A stretch of DNA of 64,000 nucleotides, taken from contig NZ_NBOF01000007.1 of NCBI RefSeq assembly GCF_002104475.1, positions 1 to 64,000 of the forward strand. Direction: 5' to 3'. Made by a program: the position numbers and the translations under genes. The notes under the pieces are model-generated. The model saw only the letters and a program-made list of their open reading frames with translations, searched no databases and was not told the origin of the DNA. How positions within the stretch are numbered: position 1 is the stretch's first letter; every line of letters starts with the position of its first letter. The stretch comes from Cognaticolwellia mytili. GTDB lineage: Bacteria; Pseudomonadota; Gammaproteobacteria; Enterobacterales; Alteromonadaceae. Shown here piece by piece: positions 50,238-59,738 of this stretch.

Positions 50238-50264
50238 TTAAAGTATTTCGAGTAAATACTTTAA
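50238..50264. promoter_or_regulatory. Perfect palindrome, probable TetR operator
   Basis: TTAAAGTATTT and AAATACTTTAA, exact complements of 11 bp, are separated by 5 bp. The site lies 63 bp before the TetR start and 71 bp before the NTF2-like start. Position and symmetry suit a TetR-dimer operator controlling both genes. Confidence 0.65.
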
Positions 50265-50335
50265 GCTAACCCTATGTTGACACCTGTTAGATTTGAGTGC
50301 ATGGTAGTTTTTTTAATCAACAATAAGGAAATAAA

Positions 50336-50728
50336 ATGATAAGTAATTGGCATGAAACTATTAATCAAAGAGATATTTCAAAATTAGGCTCAATGCTAAG
50401 TGAAAATGCAGTATTACATTCACCTGTTATTCATACACCGATTCAAGGTAAAAAAATGGTTTCGATGTATCTACAAGCGGCTTTTCATACCTTTCTCACT
50501 GATGATTTTCGCTACGTTAAAGAGTTCATTAACGGTCAAACCGCTGTTCTTGAATTTCAACTAACGCTTAATGGCATAGAAGTGAATGGCATTGATATGA
50601 TCACCTGGAATGATGACCAACAAATTACTGAGTTCAAAGTGATGATCAGGCCATTCAAAGCACTAAATATGATTAATGACCAGATGACGGCCATGCTAGC
50701 CAAACTACAGCAACAAGCAGCGCAATAA
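50336..50728 (+). CDS. NTF2-like / SnoaL-fold protein
   Basis: 130 aa, small cone-shaped NTF2 fold (WHETINQRDISKLGSMLSEN, AVLHSPVIHTPIQGKKMVSM). Homologues include polyketide cyclases, isomerases and carrier-like proteins; no catalytic set is certain. A good AAGGA ribosome binding site precedes the ATG. It is divergent from the TetR gene and behind its putative operator, so it may be induced by the TetR ligand. coaD follows 81 bp later on the same strand, probably from its own promoter. Confidence 0.8.
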   Translation: MISNWHETINQRDISKLGSMLSENAVLHSPVIHTPIQGKKMVSMYLQAAFHTFLTDDFRYVKEFINGQTAVLEFQLTLNGIEVNGIDMITWNDDQQITEFKVMIRPFKALNMINDQMTAMLAKLQQQAAQ

Positions 50729-50779
50729 AATCAGTAATAAAGATAGCTTTGAAATTCGGCAGTTTGCCATTTACAATAA

Positions 50780-51304
<525 letters not shown>

Positions 51305-51332
51305 AAAACTCACTCCAGTTTTTAGCAATAAA

Positions 51333-51355
51333 AAAGCAGCTCCAAGAGCTGCTTT
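51333..51355. terminator. Terminator between coaD and cytochrome gene
   Basis: A perfect 10-bp stem AAAGCAGCTC/GAGCTGCTTT with a 3-nt loop. The T-run is better on the minus strand, so it primarily ends the cytochrome-side transcript, but it can serve both convergent genes. Confidence 0.75.
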
Positions 51356-51410
51356 ATAATATCAATCGGCTTTTAATTTATCTTGCTCAGTACGTTTGAA
51401 AACACTGAAA

Positions 51411-52265
51411 CTAATGCTTCAATAGCTCAGCCAAGCTTTGCTCTTTTAATAATAAATTCTTAGCGCCAGAAATTAGTCTGTGAGTACCATGACATCGGGC
51501 ACATGCTTGCACGGCTAGCGTACCTAAATCCATCCCTTGATCTTTAAGCGTTCCTGTTTTCAAACTATTCTCTAAACTTAACAAGGTATTATTCATTTCT
51601 TCACTTGGATAGCTTTGTTTGTCTTGTTTATGGCAATCGCTACATACCTCACCTAATTTATGCATGCCCTTTTTAAGATCAGTTAGCGAGGATAAAGCAA
51701 GCTCCGTCATACCATCTTCTGAGGCTATCTTGATCTGATTAACTTGCGTAATTAAGCTTTGCATATGGGTGTTAAATGGCAGTAAAGGTTCAACTTCAAC
51801 TGCTGAAAAGTCAGGCGCTCGATACGTCAAGGCAGTAATTTCTCGATAATCACTATGACAAGAGTCACAGTTTTTTTGCAAATTATCCACTGCAATTAAT
51901 ACGCCGGTATAATTTTGCTGAGCAACGTGGTTTTTTAAGTTTTCAAGTGTTGATGTTGCAAGTTTTTTATCCCAACTAGGCACCATTTCGCTAATTTTAA
52001 AGTAATGCTCATTTAATGCTGCCGCCCACTTATTAAGATGTTTTTGGTCTTTCTCTTGGGCGTAAAACTCTACAGCCTGAATTTCACGGCGCAGTTTAAA
52101 CATATTATGCAACCAAACCTGACGCTTGTTCTCAGGCTTATACCATTGCGCTAATGCTGTTGGTGGTGTTTTAATAATAACGGCTTTGTCGCTATGTTTA
52201 TAGACAATCCCTGCTATCACTAAAGCAAGGATTGCTTGCAGTACAATAAAATAAATCCATCTCAT
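51411..52265 (-). CDS. Membrane-anchored triheme c-type cytochrome
   Basis: 284 aa from the ATG at 52265; a longer in-frame start at 52379 would place 38 unrelated residues before the anchor MRWIYFIVLQAILALVIAGI. Three haem-binding CXXCH motifs are at 133-137 (CDSCH), 208-212 (CSDCH) and 255-259 (CARCH). Helices between the motifs look like cytochrome c'-type bundles, with possible His/Met distal ligands. A periplasmic electron carrier anchored to the inner membrane is predicted; partners are unknown. It is 158 bp after mutM on the same strand. Confidence 0.87.
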   Translation of the reverse strand: MRWIYFIVLQAILALVIAGIVYKHSDKAVIIKTPPTALAQWYKPENKRQVWLHNMFKLRREIQAVEFYAQEKDQKHLNKWAAALNEHYFKISEMVPSWDKKLATSTLENLKNHVAQQNYTGVLIAVDNLQKNCDSCHSDYREITALTYRAPDFSAVEVEPLLPFNTHMQSLITQVNQIKIASEDGMTELALSSLTDLKKGMHKLGEVCSDCHKQDKQSYPSEEMNNTLLSLENSLKTGTLKDQGMDLGTLAVQACARCHGTHRLISGAKNLLLKEQSLAELLKH

Positions 52266-52423
52266 AGCGTGTGTAATTCCCAAAGCCAAGTATATATGTG
52301 CAGTATACGAATAATTGTATACCAGTGATGTAAATAAGTAGTTGATCAGGCGCAAAAAAATTATTCTAAGCCATAGCAACCAACACTTTGCTTTGTTATT
52401 TAGTAATTTAGCTCTTTAGTGAT

Positions 52424-53326
52424 TTAATTTTTTGGCTTCTTCGCTGCTTTTTTCTTACTAGGCACTTTCCGCTTAGCTTTAGATTTTGTTGCTTGTTTTA
52501 CGGTTTGTTTGGGTAAAACTTGGCATTGTGGGCAAAAAACAGAGCTGCGATTTGATTGACGAATCTCTTCTAACACACTTTGACAACCATCGCATTTTTC
52601 ACCCGCGCGGCCATACACAAAAAGCTTTTGCGCGAAATAACCCGGTTTACCGTCGGCTTGAGTAAAATCTTTTAAAGTAGTGCCACCTTGTTCAATAGCG
52701 GCCGCTAAAACTTGTTTAATAATATCCGTTAGCTCATTAAACTTTTCTTCACTAACGCTATTCACTAACGTCGCAGGGTGAATACTGGCAATAAACAATG
52801 CTTCATTGGCATAAATGTTACCGACGCCAACCACGACATGGTTATCCATCAAAAAGGTTTTAATCGGCACTTTACGATTACCCGCTTTGGCAAATAAATG
52901 CCCATAGCTAAAATCATCGGTTAGCGGCTCAGGTCCGAGCTTTGTTAATAACCCTTGTTGATCTAAGTGTTCTGGAAACCACAATACTGCGCCAAAACGG
53001 CGCGGATCATTTAAGCGCAATATTTTTTCATTATCAAACAGCATTTCAAAATGGTCGTGCTTAACGGCTGGTGTGTCTTGCTCTAAAATTCGCACTGAGC
53101 CTGACATACCTAAATGCAGTAACAAAGTACCATTAGAGAACCGCAGTAATAAATACTTAGAACGACGCTCTATTTTTTCTAAGGTTTTACCGACAACACT
53201 ATGCACTTCTTCTGGAATAGGCCAACGAAGTTTGGCATTGCGCACCACAACATCTTCAACTTGTTTGCCGGCAATGTGTGGGGTAATGCCTAAACGGCAT
53301 ACTTCAACTTCTGGTAACTCTGGCAT
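52424..53326 (-). CDS. mutM: Formamidopyrimidine-DNA glycosylase
   Basis: 300 aa. Removes 8-oxoguanine and formamidopyrimidines and cuts the strand by beta/delta elimination. The catalytic Pro2-Glu3 begins MPELPEVEVC, the conserved lysine lies in KIERRSKYLL, the helix-two-turn-helix in VGVGNIYANEALF, and the zinc finger in CDGCQ plus FCPQC. About 30 residues beyond the zinc finger form a Lys/Ala-rich tail (KATKSKAKRKVPSKKKAAKK) not found in the 269-aa E. coli protein. It follows the ATP-grasp gene by 18 bp. Confidence 0.96.
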   Translation of the reverse strand: MPELPEVEVCRLGITPHIAGKQVEDVVVRNAKLRWPIPEEVHSVVGKTLEKIERRSKYLLLRFSNGTLLLHLGMSGSVRILEQDTPAVKHDHFEMLFDNEKILRLNDPRRFGAVLWFPEHLDQQGLLTKLGPEPLTDDFSYGHLFAKAGNRKVPIKTFLMDNHVVVGVGNIYANEALFIASIHPATLVNSVSEEKFNELTDIIKQVLAAAIEQGGTTLKDFTQADGKPGYFAQKLFVYGRAGEKCDGCQSVLEEIRQSNRSSVFCPQCQVLPKQTVKQATKSKAKRKVPSKKKAAKKPKN

Positions 53327-53344
53327 CTACAATCAGTCCTAGTT

Positions 53345-54232
53345 TTATTTAGTTTCTGCAGTCGCCATGCGGGCAACTAGCGCATCAGCAAAACGTTGTG
53401 GAGAAGCAGCATCCATATTGAAATATAGTGACGGCTCAATTAATTCAGCTTCCATCAAAGCAAAGGTATCTTGATGACGAACAAAATCAATACGGGCGTA
53501 AAGTAACTCACCGTGCAACTTGCTAATGGCTTGCATAGTTTTATTGGCTGCAGCTTCAAGTGCAGGCTCAGGAGTTACTGATAATAGTCCGCCACCATGC
53601 TCTTCTTGTACACGAAAATCACCTTTAGCTGGCGTTTTTAATATCGCGTGACTAAATTCACCGTTGAAATAGAACAAAGAGAACTCACCTTCTTGGCAAA
53701 TATCAGCCATAAAAGGTTGTACCATCATTTCTCGACTAGCAAACGCTGCGCTTAATTCGACAATTTTACTTTGGTAGTTATCTTGCGTTAACCAGAAAGT
53801 ATTATCAGCGTTAGCACTAACTCTTGGCTTTAAAACTATTTGCGCCGTGGAAAAATGCGTAAAATATCCAGCAAGATCATCAGCATTAAAAGCATCTGGC
53901 CATAGTGTTGGTACAATAGTGACATCGTCAGCTTCTAAGTGAGTTAGGTAAATTTTATTAATATTCCACTGCACTACGTTTAAACTATTTTCTAAACGAG
54001 CACTTGATTGCTCAATGTTGGTCAGCACTTTCACGAAGCTTTCCATATCATCTTGATAATCCCAAGGACTGCGAATAACCACCACTTCATAATCTGACCA
54101 GTTCACTGAACTATTGCGCCATGAAACTACTTCCGTTTGCCAACCTAATGCCAACATTGGCTGATCAATTAAGTCATCATACGCTTCAAAGTCAACCAAA
54201 CTGTCCATTGATAAAATTGCACATTTTCTCAT
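53345..54232 (-). CDS. ATP-grasp superfamily protein
   Basis: 295 aa. The N-terminal pre-ATP-grasp domain has VVVIRSPWDYQDDMESFVKV. The ATP-grasp fold follows with VLKPRVSANADNTFWL, MMVQPFMADICQEGEFSLFY and LMEAELIEPSLYF holding the likely nucleotide and magnesium residues. It resembles glutathione-synthetase or RimK-type ligases but the substrate is not known. It lies in a tight unit upstream of mutM and 53 bp downstream of a small membrane protein gene. Ligation of an amino acid or peptide is inferred only. Confidence 0.85.
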   Translation of the reverse strand: MRKCAILSMDSLVDFEAYDDLIDQPMLALGWQTEVVSWRNSSVNWSDYEVVVIRSPWDYQDDMESFVKVLTNIEQSSARLENSLNVVQWNINKIYLTHLEADDVTIVPTLWPDAFNADDLAGYFTHFSTAQIVLKPRVSANADNTFWLTQDNYQSKIVELSAAFASREMMVQPFMADICQEGEFSLFYFNGEFSHAILKTPAKGDFRVQEEHGGGLLSVTPEPALEAAANKTMQAISKLHGELLYARIDFVRHQDTFALMEAELIEPSLYFNMDAASPQRFADALVARMATAETK

Positions 54233-54285
54233 AATATTTCATTTTCTCTGCGATGTAGCTGTGAACGAACACAAACAAGGGTGAG

Positions 54286-54786
54286 TTAATTAGCAAAAAT
54301 TTCTTGTGGAAATAACTGCCCGTAAATTTCTATTGGCAACGCTAGCCATTGTTGTTGCTGTGGGTTAAAAACCAGTAATTGTTGCTCGGTTGCATAAACA
54401 TTTAATTGTAATGGCTCTGCAAGACCTGCAATATCAAGCTTAACGTCGAGGGAAAATTGTCGATCAATTTCTGGTGCTTGTGCCATCACTTCACCAGTGC
54501 TTTGCTGCCATGACATCATCATTTGCTCTAACGCTTGGCCCGAAATATTCGCTGGATTTGCACGCCAAGTACGACCTATTCGCTCGACTAAAACCACATT
54601 TTCTATCGTCAACGTCAATATCACTTGCTGTGGGTCAATAATAGCAAGTGCTTGGCTAGCACTGCTATCAGAGCTTTCCCCTTCAGGTGAATAAACTTTT
54701 TTATTAACAACATTAATAAGCAGAATAAAGCCCATTACCGCAAAGATAATGACATTATTCCAACCGGTTTTTGATAATTTAATCAT
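54286..54786 (-). CDS. Hypothetical membrane-anchored protein
   Basis: 166 aa, one N-terminal TM helix (about 10-26, VIIFAVMGFILLINVV), then a soluble periplasmic domain with a conserved-looking beta-sandwich pattern (VILTLTIENVVLVERIGRTW, LDVKLDIAGLAEPLQLNVYA). No family recognised. It is the first gene of the unit that continues with ATP-grasp and mutM. Divergent from the DUF885 gene across a 134-bp spacer. Confidence 0.75.
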   Translation of the reverse strand: MIKLSKTGWNNVIIFAVMGFILLINVVNKKVYSPEGESSDSSASQALAIIDPQQVILTLTIENVVLVERIGRTWRANPANISGQALEQMMMSWQQSTGEVMAQAPEIDRQFSLDVKLDIAGLAEPLQLNVYATEQQLLVFNPQQQQWLALPIEIYGQLFPQEIFAN

Positions 54787-54920
54787 GACACAACGCTAAG
54801 CTTTTAAACTGATGATCATCATACGAAATAATTGAGCTTAATTGTACTTAGCTTTACACTAGTAAGCACGCATATTGTATCCAATTATAAAAATATCAAA
54901 CTTAAAGCAAGGCTTTTCAT

Positions 54921-56663
54921 ATGAAACTAAAACAATTAAGTGCTGGCATGTTAATGCTCAGTGGCTTGTTCTGCGCATCAAATGCTGTTGCCAATCAAGC
55001 AGGTGAGCAATTTACGCAACTGCTAAACGAACATTGGCAAACAGCGAATAAAGAGCAAATATTCTTCCGTAAAGACCCTGATGCATTCCGTATGAATGGT
55101 AAGTTGCCCGAAATGTCGGCAAATGGTCGTGAACGACGGTTAAAATACAATAGTGAATTATTAACACGTATTGACAACATTGATGTAAATAAATTATCTG
55201 CCGCTAATCAGGTAACGTATCGATTATTTAAATACGAACGTGAAGCAGAAGCTAAAAGTTATCAGTTTCAAGACCACTTATACCCACTAACTTATTATTC
55301 AGGATTTCACAGTTATTTTGCTGGCGCACCAGCGAATATGTCGTTTTTAACGGAGAAAGACTACAGTAATTATTTAGTTAGCTTGGCTGACTACCCACGA
55401 TATAACCAAGAACATATTGTTGATATGAAGCAAGCAATTGCTTTAGGTCACACCCACTACTGCGAAAGTTTTAAAGGTTACGAAAAGTCAATTAGTAAGC
55501 ACTTAGTTGATAATGTTGAAGACAGTGTTTTCTATGCACCTTTGTTGAATATGCCAAAAGCCATTTCAGTTGCCAAGCAATCAAAATATCGCCAACAGGT
55601 AAAAACACTCATTCAAGATACCGTTTTACCTGAATACCAAGCCTTCTACGACTTCTTTACTAAAGAATATATGGCTAACTGCCGCACAACCGCAGGTATT
55701 AGCAGTGTTAAAGGTGGTGATGACTACTACCAGTACCTAATTGAGTATTACACCACCACCAACTTGTCAGCTGACGAAATACATCAAACTGGTTTAGATG
55801 AAGTAGCCCGTATTCGTAAAGAAATGCAGCAAATAATCAAAGAAGTTGGTTTTAAAGGTGAATTTAAGGACTTTATTCAATTTTTGCGTACCGATGAACA
55901 ATTTTATACCGATAGTGCGTTAGATATGCTTGAAAAAGCCAGCTACATCACGCGTAAAATGGCAGCACAACTGCCTAAATGGTTTTCAGTATTACCTCGC
56001 CAAACCTTTGATATTAAATCAAGCCCTAATGGCGGCGCTTACTACGTAGCTTCAGACGGCAGCGGTACGACACCAGGCACTTACTTTTTAGATACTAAGG
56101 ACTTAACAAGTCAGCCATTATATACGCTTGAAGCGCTTACTTTCCATGAGGCAGAACCTGGTCATCATTTTCAAAGTGCAATTGCCCAAGAAGTTGATAT
56201 GGCTGAATTTCGTAAAACCTTATATCACGCCGCTTACGGTGAAGGCTGGGGTTTATATTCAGAACGCTTAGGTAAGGAAATTGGCTTTTACCAAAACCCT
56301 TACAGTGATTTTGGTCGTTTAACCTATGAAGCATGGCGTGCCTGTCGCTTAGTAGTTGATACAGGTATTCATGCAAAAGGCTGGACTCGACAGCAAGCGA
56401 TTGGTTATTTAGCAGAAAACACCGCTTTAAGCATGGCAGATGTTATCGGCCAAATCGACCGTTATATCAGCTGGCCAGCACAAGCGTTATCATACAAAAT
56501 TGGAGAAATTAAAATTCGTCAATTACGCGCTCAGGCTGAAAAAGCATTAGGTAACAAGTTCGACATTAGAGCCTTTCATGACCAAATGCTGAAAAACGGC
56601 AGCTTACCGATGGCATTGCTTGAAGAGTTAACGATGGATTGGATAAAACAACAACAATCATAA
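54921..56663 (+). CDS. DUF885 family secreted metallopeptidase-like protein
   Basis: 580 aa. A signal peptide of about 24 residues ends at VAN-QAGEQF. The DUF885 signature is present: the zinc-binding-like motif FHEAEPGHHFQ (about residue 410), followed by YGEGWGLYSERLGKE with a likely third ligand and RLVVDTGIHAKGWTR. This family is thought to be gluzincin-like carboxypeptidases or dipeptidases exported to the periplasm; activity is not proven for this member. Monocistronic, ended by a strong terminator. Confidence 0.9.
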   Translation: MKLKQLSAGMLMLSGLFCASNAVANQAGEQFTQLLNEHWQTANKEQIFFRKDPDAFRMNGKLPEMSANGRERRLKYNSELLTRIDNIDVNKLSAANQVTYRLFKYEREAEAKSYQFQDHLYPLTYYSGFHSYFAGAPANMSFLTEKDYSNYLVSLADYPRYNQEHIVDMKQAIALGHTHYCESFKGYEKSISKHLVDNVEDSVFYAPLLNMPKAISVAKQSKYRQQVKTLIQDTVLPEYQAFYDFFTKEYMANCRTTAGISSVKGGDDYYQYLIEYYTTTNLSADEIHQTGLDEVARIRKEMQQIIKEVGFKGEFKDFIQFLRTDEQFYTDSALDMLEKASYITRKMAAQLPKWFSVLPRQTFDIKSSPNGGAYYVASDGSGTTPGTYFLDTKDLTSQPLYTLEALTFHEAEPGHHFQSAIAQEVDMAEFRKTLYHAAYGEGWGLYSERLGKEIGFYQNPYSDFGRLTYEAWRACRLVVDTGIHAKGWTRQQAIGYLAENTALSMADVIGQIDRYISWPAQALSYKIGEIKIRQLRAQAEKALGNKFDIRAFHDQMLKNGSLPMALLEELTMDWIKQQQS

Positions 56664-56691
56664 TTTCAAAGTATTATTAAACAGTAAAAAT

Positions 56692-56724
56692 AAAGGAGAA
56701 CGCACGTTAAGTGCTTTCTCCTTT
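56692..56724. terminator. Bidirectional terminator after the DUF885 gene
   Basis: A two-part hairpin: GCAC/GTGC on a 5-nt loop, extended by AAAGGAGAA/TTCTCCTTT across a single-base mismatch, then a T-run on the plus strand and an A-run on the other side. It separates the DUF885 gene from the convergent PhoD-like gene. Confidence 0.88.
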
Positions 56725-56754
56725 TTTATTTTTTACCTTACTTGAAAATAACTA

Positions 56755-58566
56755 TTACTTATCCTGCTCATTAATTTTCAGTGGATGAAATAACACTTTC
56801 TCATTGTTTGCCGTCAGTAATTCTGCTTTTACCACTTGTTCATCAGCTGTTAGCGTAATTAAGCCAATGCCACTTTGGTTGACTAAGGTATTTCGCTGTT
56901 CAGGGTCTGGCTTACGCACTTTTACTTTCATGCGGCGGCGCTTAGTAAACCAATTCAGTGGCGAGTAGCTGGCATATAAATAGCGATTTAGGCGCTCTAG
57001 CAGTCTTAACAGTCCACTAGGAAATTGGTTTTTAATGCCACTTGCGGTTATTTGGAAAATACGCGAACTATTGCGTCTAAATCGATGAGTCACTTCATAA
57101 AAAAAGGAGTAATGAACATCACCCGAGAGAATAATAAAGTGTGGTGGCGTTTTATAATGTCGGAAAATATTTAACATGACATTAGCAGTACCTGAATGTG
57201 CCATCCAGTTTTCTGCATCAACAACTAATGGAAAACCAAAAAAAGTAAATATTCGCTGAATAGTTTCGATTACTTTTACGCCATAAATCGGCGCAGGTGA
57301 AACTAATATCACTTCAGGCTGATTAATTAGCTCTTGTTGTAACTCCGACAACGCTTCCCAATCCATCAGCCCTGACGGTTTACCTGCATTACTTTCTGAA
57401 CGCCAACGCTGGGTACGGGTATCTAGCACGATAATTTTAGGCGTGGTTGCTAAACTGTAATGCCATTGGTCCCAAACTAAAATTTTATCAATCAACTCGT
57501 CTTGCCGCTGATAGCCATCAGTAGTAAAGTATTGTTCAACGTCGTTATTAAGGTCGGTAAATTTTTCAGGCGCATTGCCCCAGCCCTGACAAAGCCAATA
57601 GCCAATTAGCGTATTGCCAATAATACGTTTAGAAAATGGATGGCCATATGCTGCTTCTTCCCAACCTCGGGTTAAATTCCAATCATCAGTTATATCATGA
57701 TCATCGAATATCATATAGCTAGGTATATGTGCTAATGCTCTTGAAACGGGCTGTAAACCGTTAATAAATCGTTCAATGATTTTTACTTCGGTTTGAAATG
57801 TTGCTAAATATTCCGCTGCAACTTTATCAGCTTTCAAATCAACAAAGCGCCACATGATAGGGGACCACGTTAATAAATACATCGCAAAAACTTCAGCTAA
57901 AGTAACTAGATGGTTTTTTGAATTAACCGAAGTAAATATTGGTTTTTTACTGGCAGCAAATATTTTGTCATAAACCGCTTTATTGGCTGAATCATGTGGT
58001 AACAGCTGGTCTCGTTGGTAATAACAAAATGGGCTAGAAAACAGTTCTTCACTTGAATTAACTATTGTTCCTTGCCATTGCTCATCATACAAGCCGAGTA
58101 ATTCAATAACCTGATGTATTGCCACTAACATTGGGCCAGCAACATCATCAGCGTATATTTGGTCACCCGACATCATCAACATTGCCGGACGTGCAGTTAC
58201 ATCATTAACCGATTCTGCAATCACATGGTCAACCTGTACCAAGCCATCACCACTATCAAAATGAGGTTTTCGACACGAACCATGCAACATTTGCTTAATG
58301 TCTGATTTTATCGAAAAATTTGGATACTTTTGCTCTGGATATAAAATCTCGGGCATACATTCGACTAGCGAATGTTGCTGTTCATCAGCCATCAAAACAA
58401 AATTATAAGCGAGTAGCGTATCAAGAGGTAATGCGTCAGGGAAGTTTATCGATACTAAATTTACGAAAGCTTGCTTGCCAATGCGCACTTGTTGATTTTG
58501 CTTACAATTTAGCGCTATTTCAGTTATTAACGTACTTTCTTCTCCAGCATATAACTGAAACTGCAA
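56755..58566 (-). CDS. PhoD-like alkaline phosphatase family protein
   Basis: 603 aa from the first usual start (TTG at 58566). Metallophosphatase motifs of the PhoD family are complete: LMMSGDQIYADDV, MIFDDHDITDDWNLT, and IILSGDVHYSFFY. An N-terminal beta domain precedes them. No signal peptide is visible, unlike secreted PhoD, so it may be cytoplasmic. The reading frame continues another 35 codons upstream with clear family-like sequence (see 58567-58671), so the TTG start probably removes real N-terminal residues. It is convergent with the DUF885 gene. Substrate unknown. Confidence 0.88.
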   Translation of the reverse strand: MQFQLYAGEESTLITEIALNCKQNQQVRIGKQAFVNLVSINFPDALPLDTLLAYNFVLMADEQQHSLVECMPEILYPEQKYPNFSIKSDIKQMLHGSCRKPHFDSGDGLVQVDHVIAESVNDVTARPAMLMMSGDQIYADDVAGPMLVAIHQVIELLGLYDEQWQGTIVNSSEELFSSPFCYYQRDQLLPHDSANKAVYDKIFAASKKPIFTSVNSKNHLVTLAEVFAMYLLTWSPIMWRFVDLKADKVAAEYLATFQTEVKIIERFINGLQPVSRALAHIPSYMIFDDHDITDDWNLTRGWEEAAYGHPFSKRIIGNTLIGYWLCQGWGNAPEKFTDLNNDVEQYFTTDGYQRQDELIDKILVWDQWHYSLATTPKIIVLDTRTQRWRSESNAGKPSGLMDWEALSELQQELINQPEVILVSPAPIYGVKVIETIQRIFTFFGFPLVVDAENWMAHSGTANVMLNIFRHYKTPPHFIILSGDVHYSFFYEVTHRFRRNSSRIFQITASGIKNQFPSGLLRLLERLNRYLYASYSPLNWFTKRRRMKVKVRKPDPEQRNTLVNQSGIGLITLTADEQVVKAELLTANNEKVLFHPLKINEQDK

Positions 58567-58671
58567 ATCATAAACTTGACTGGTGACTAACCAAAAGGTC
58601 AGTTGATGTTGACTAACGTGCCTAACAAGAGGCCCCGCTATAATCGCTGGAATAGAATGGCAAGTACTGAT
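58567..58671 (-). other. Upstream coding extension of the PhoD-like gene, apparent ATC start
   Basis: In frame with the gene and without stops, these 35 codons read (ATC) STCHSIPAIIAGPLVRHVSQ then HQLTFWLVTSQVYD. IPAIIAGPLVRHV and LTFWLVTS are the typical opening of the N-terminal domain in this family. A GGAG lies exactly 5 bp before the ATC at 58671, where an ATG would be expected. There is no ATG, GTG or TTG in between. Either a rare ATC start is used, or ATG was lost by mutation or sequencing error. Confidence 0.65.
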
Positions 58672-58830
58672 AATAACTCCAAAATAAACTTATATTGACT
58701 TTAACGCACGATTTCAAGTTGTGTGAAAGCTTTTTGCTATTAGTTTATACCTGTACTACTTCAAAATGCAATTTAAGAGCTAAGCTAGCAAGATGAAGGA
58801 GATGAGCTAAATCATTTTATTTAGGCAATA

Positions 58831-58856
58831 AAAAACCCGGTATAAACCGGGTTTTT
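58831..58856 (-). terminator. Terminator of rpmB-rpmG
   Basis: An 11-bp stem AAAAACCCGGT/ACCGGGTTTTT with a 4-nt loop, with a T-run after the hairpin on the minus strand. It lies 16 bp after the rpmG stop. Confidence 0.9.
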
Positions 58857-58872
58857 AACAAAGAAAAATCAA

Positions 58873-59028
58873 TTACTTGATTTTAGCTTCTTTATACATA
58901 ACATGCTGACGAATGCGAGGATCAAACTTTTTGATCTCCATTTTTTCAGGCATTGTTTTTTTGTTTTTGTCAGTAGTGTAAAAATGGCCAGTGCCAGCAC
59001 TAGAAACTAAACGGATTTTATCGCGCAT
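58873..59028 (-). CDS. rpmG: 50S ribosomal protein L33
   Basis: 51 aa, reading [20 protein letters not shown], then a Lys-rich middle, and ending [11 protein letters not shown]. It matches the cysteine-free L33 type that does not bind zinc. It is slightly shorter at the N-terminus than E. coli L33 (55 aa). It follows rpmB by 9 bp and is ended by a strong terminator, the standard rpmB-rpmG operon. Confidence 0.96.
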   Translation of the reverse strand: MRDKIRLVSSAGTGHFYTTDKNKKTMPEKMEIKKFDPRIRQHVMYKEAKIK

Positions 59029-59037
59029 TGTAATTCC

Positions 59038-59274
59038 TTAAACTTTTTCGCCACGGGCACGGATATCAGTTAAAACTGCATCAATACCTTTTTTATCGAT
59101 AATACGCATTCCTTTCGGAGTTAAACGTAATTTAACGAAACTATTTTCACTCTCAACCCAAAAACGGTGAGTTTGAAGGTTAGGTAAAAAACGACGACGA
59201 GTCGCGTTTCTTGCGTGCGAACGGTTGTTACCAACCATTGGCTTTTTGCCTGTTACTTGGCAGACTTTTGACAT
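59038..59274 (-). CDS. rpmB: 50S ribosomal protein L28
   Basis: 78 aa, the same length as E. coli L28, starting [20 protein letters not shown] with the usual [20 protein letters not shown] block. It is needed for 70S assembly. It starts the rpmB-rpmG operon, with radC upstream on the same strand as in E. coli. A 464-bp leader and promoter region precedes it. Confidence 0.97.
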   Translation of the reverse strand: MSKVCQVTGKKPMVGNNRSHARNATRRRFLPNLQTHRFWVESENSFVKLRLTPKGMRIIDKKGIDAVLTDIRARGEKV

Positions 59275-59738
59275 ATTGAGTACTCCAAAATTAATTTCAG
59301 GTCGTGCTATATTTCCCCAAGACCGTCGCCTCGGGATCCTGAAAAAGGTGGCATATTATAGTGAAAGTGAAAAACGAATGCTAGCATTAATAGCACTTTA
59401 AGCGCATAGTTTTTAAAACAATTAAATTTCAAAGACTTAAGTTGCAAATCAAAGCAAAAACAAGCGCTTTTATGCTATATTATCATCCGAGTAGCACGAT
59501 AATTGAGCACTATCCGTATATTTTAGAGTCCAATAATTTAGATAATTTTTTATTTTGATCTTACTTGCACGGTGCATCAAACAAAAATAGGGGAATACCT
59601 GTTTTGAATGATTGCAATTCAATATCAAATTATTGCGGTAGTTAATTCGCTCAACATGTAGTTTTTCGACTAATTATTACAAACACTATTATGCCGAAAA
59701 AATATCAATAATCCATTGTCACATTAAGTTGCAAGTTA
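59275..59738 (-). promoter_or_regulatory. radC-rpmB spacer: rpmB promoter and leader hairpin
   Basis: A consensus TATAAT on the minus strand at 59355-59360 (with a poor -35) predicts a start near 59348 and a leader of about 75 nt. That leader contains a stem CCCGAG/CTTGGG with an 8-nt loop (59316-59335), a possible control structure. The remaining AT-rich 370 bp toward radC show no gene or terminator that I recognise. Confidence 0.5.

Noticed and set aside
59380-59738. Hidden small RNA in the radC-rpmB spacer
   Set aside because: AT-rich with a possible -10 element but no terminator hairpin or structured motif; nothing to support a transcript.
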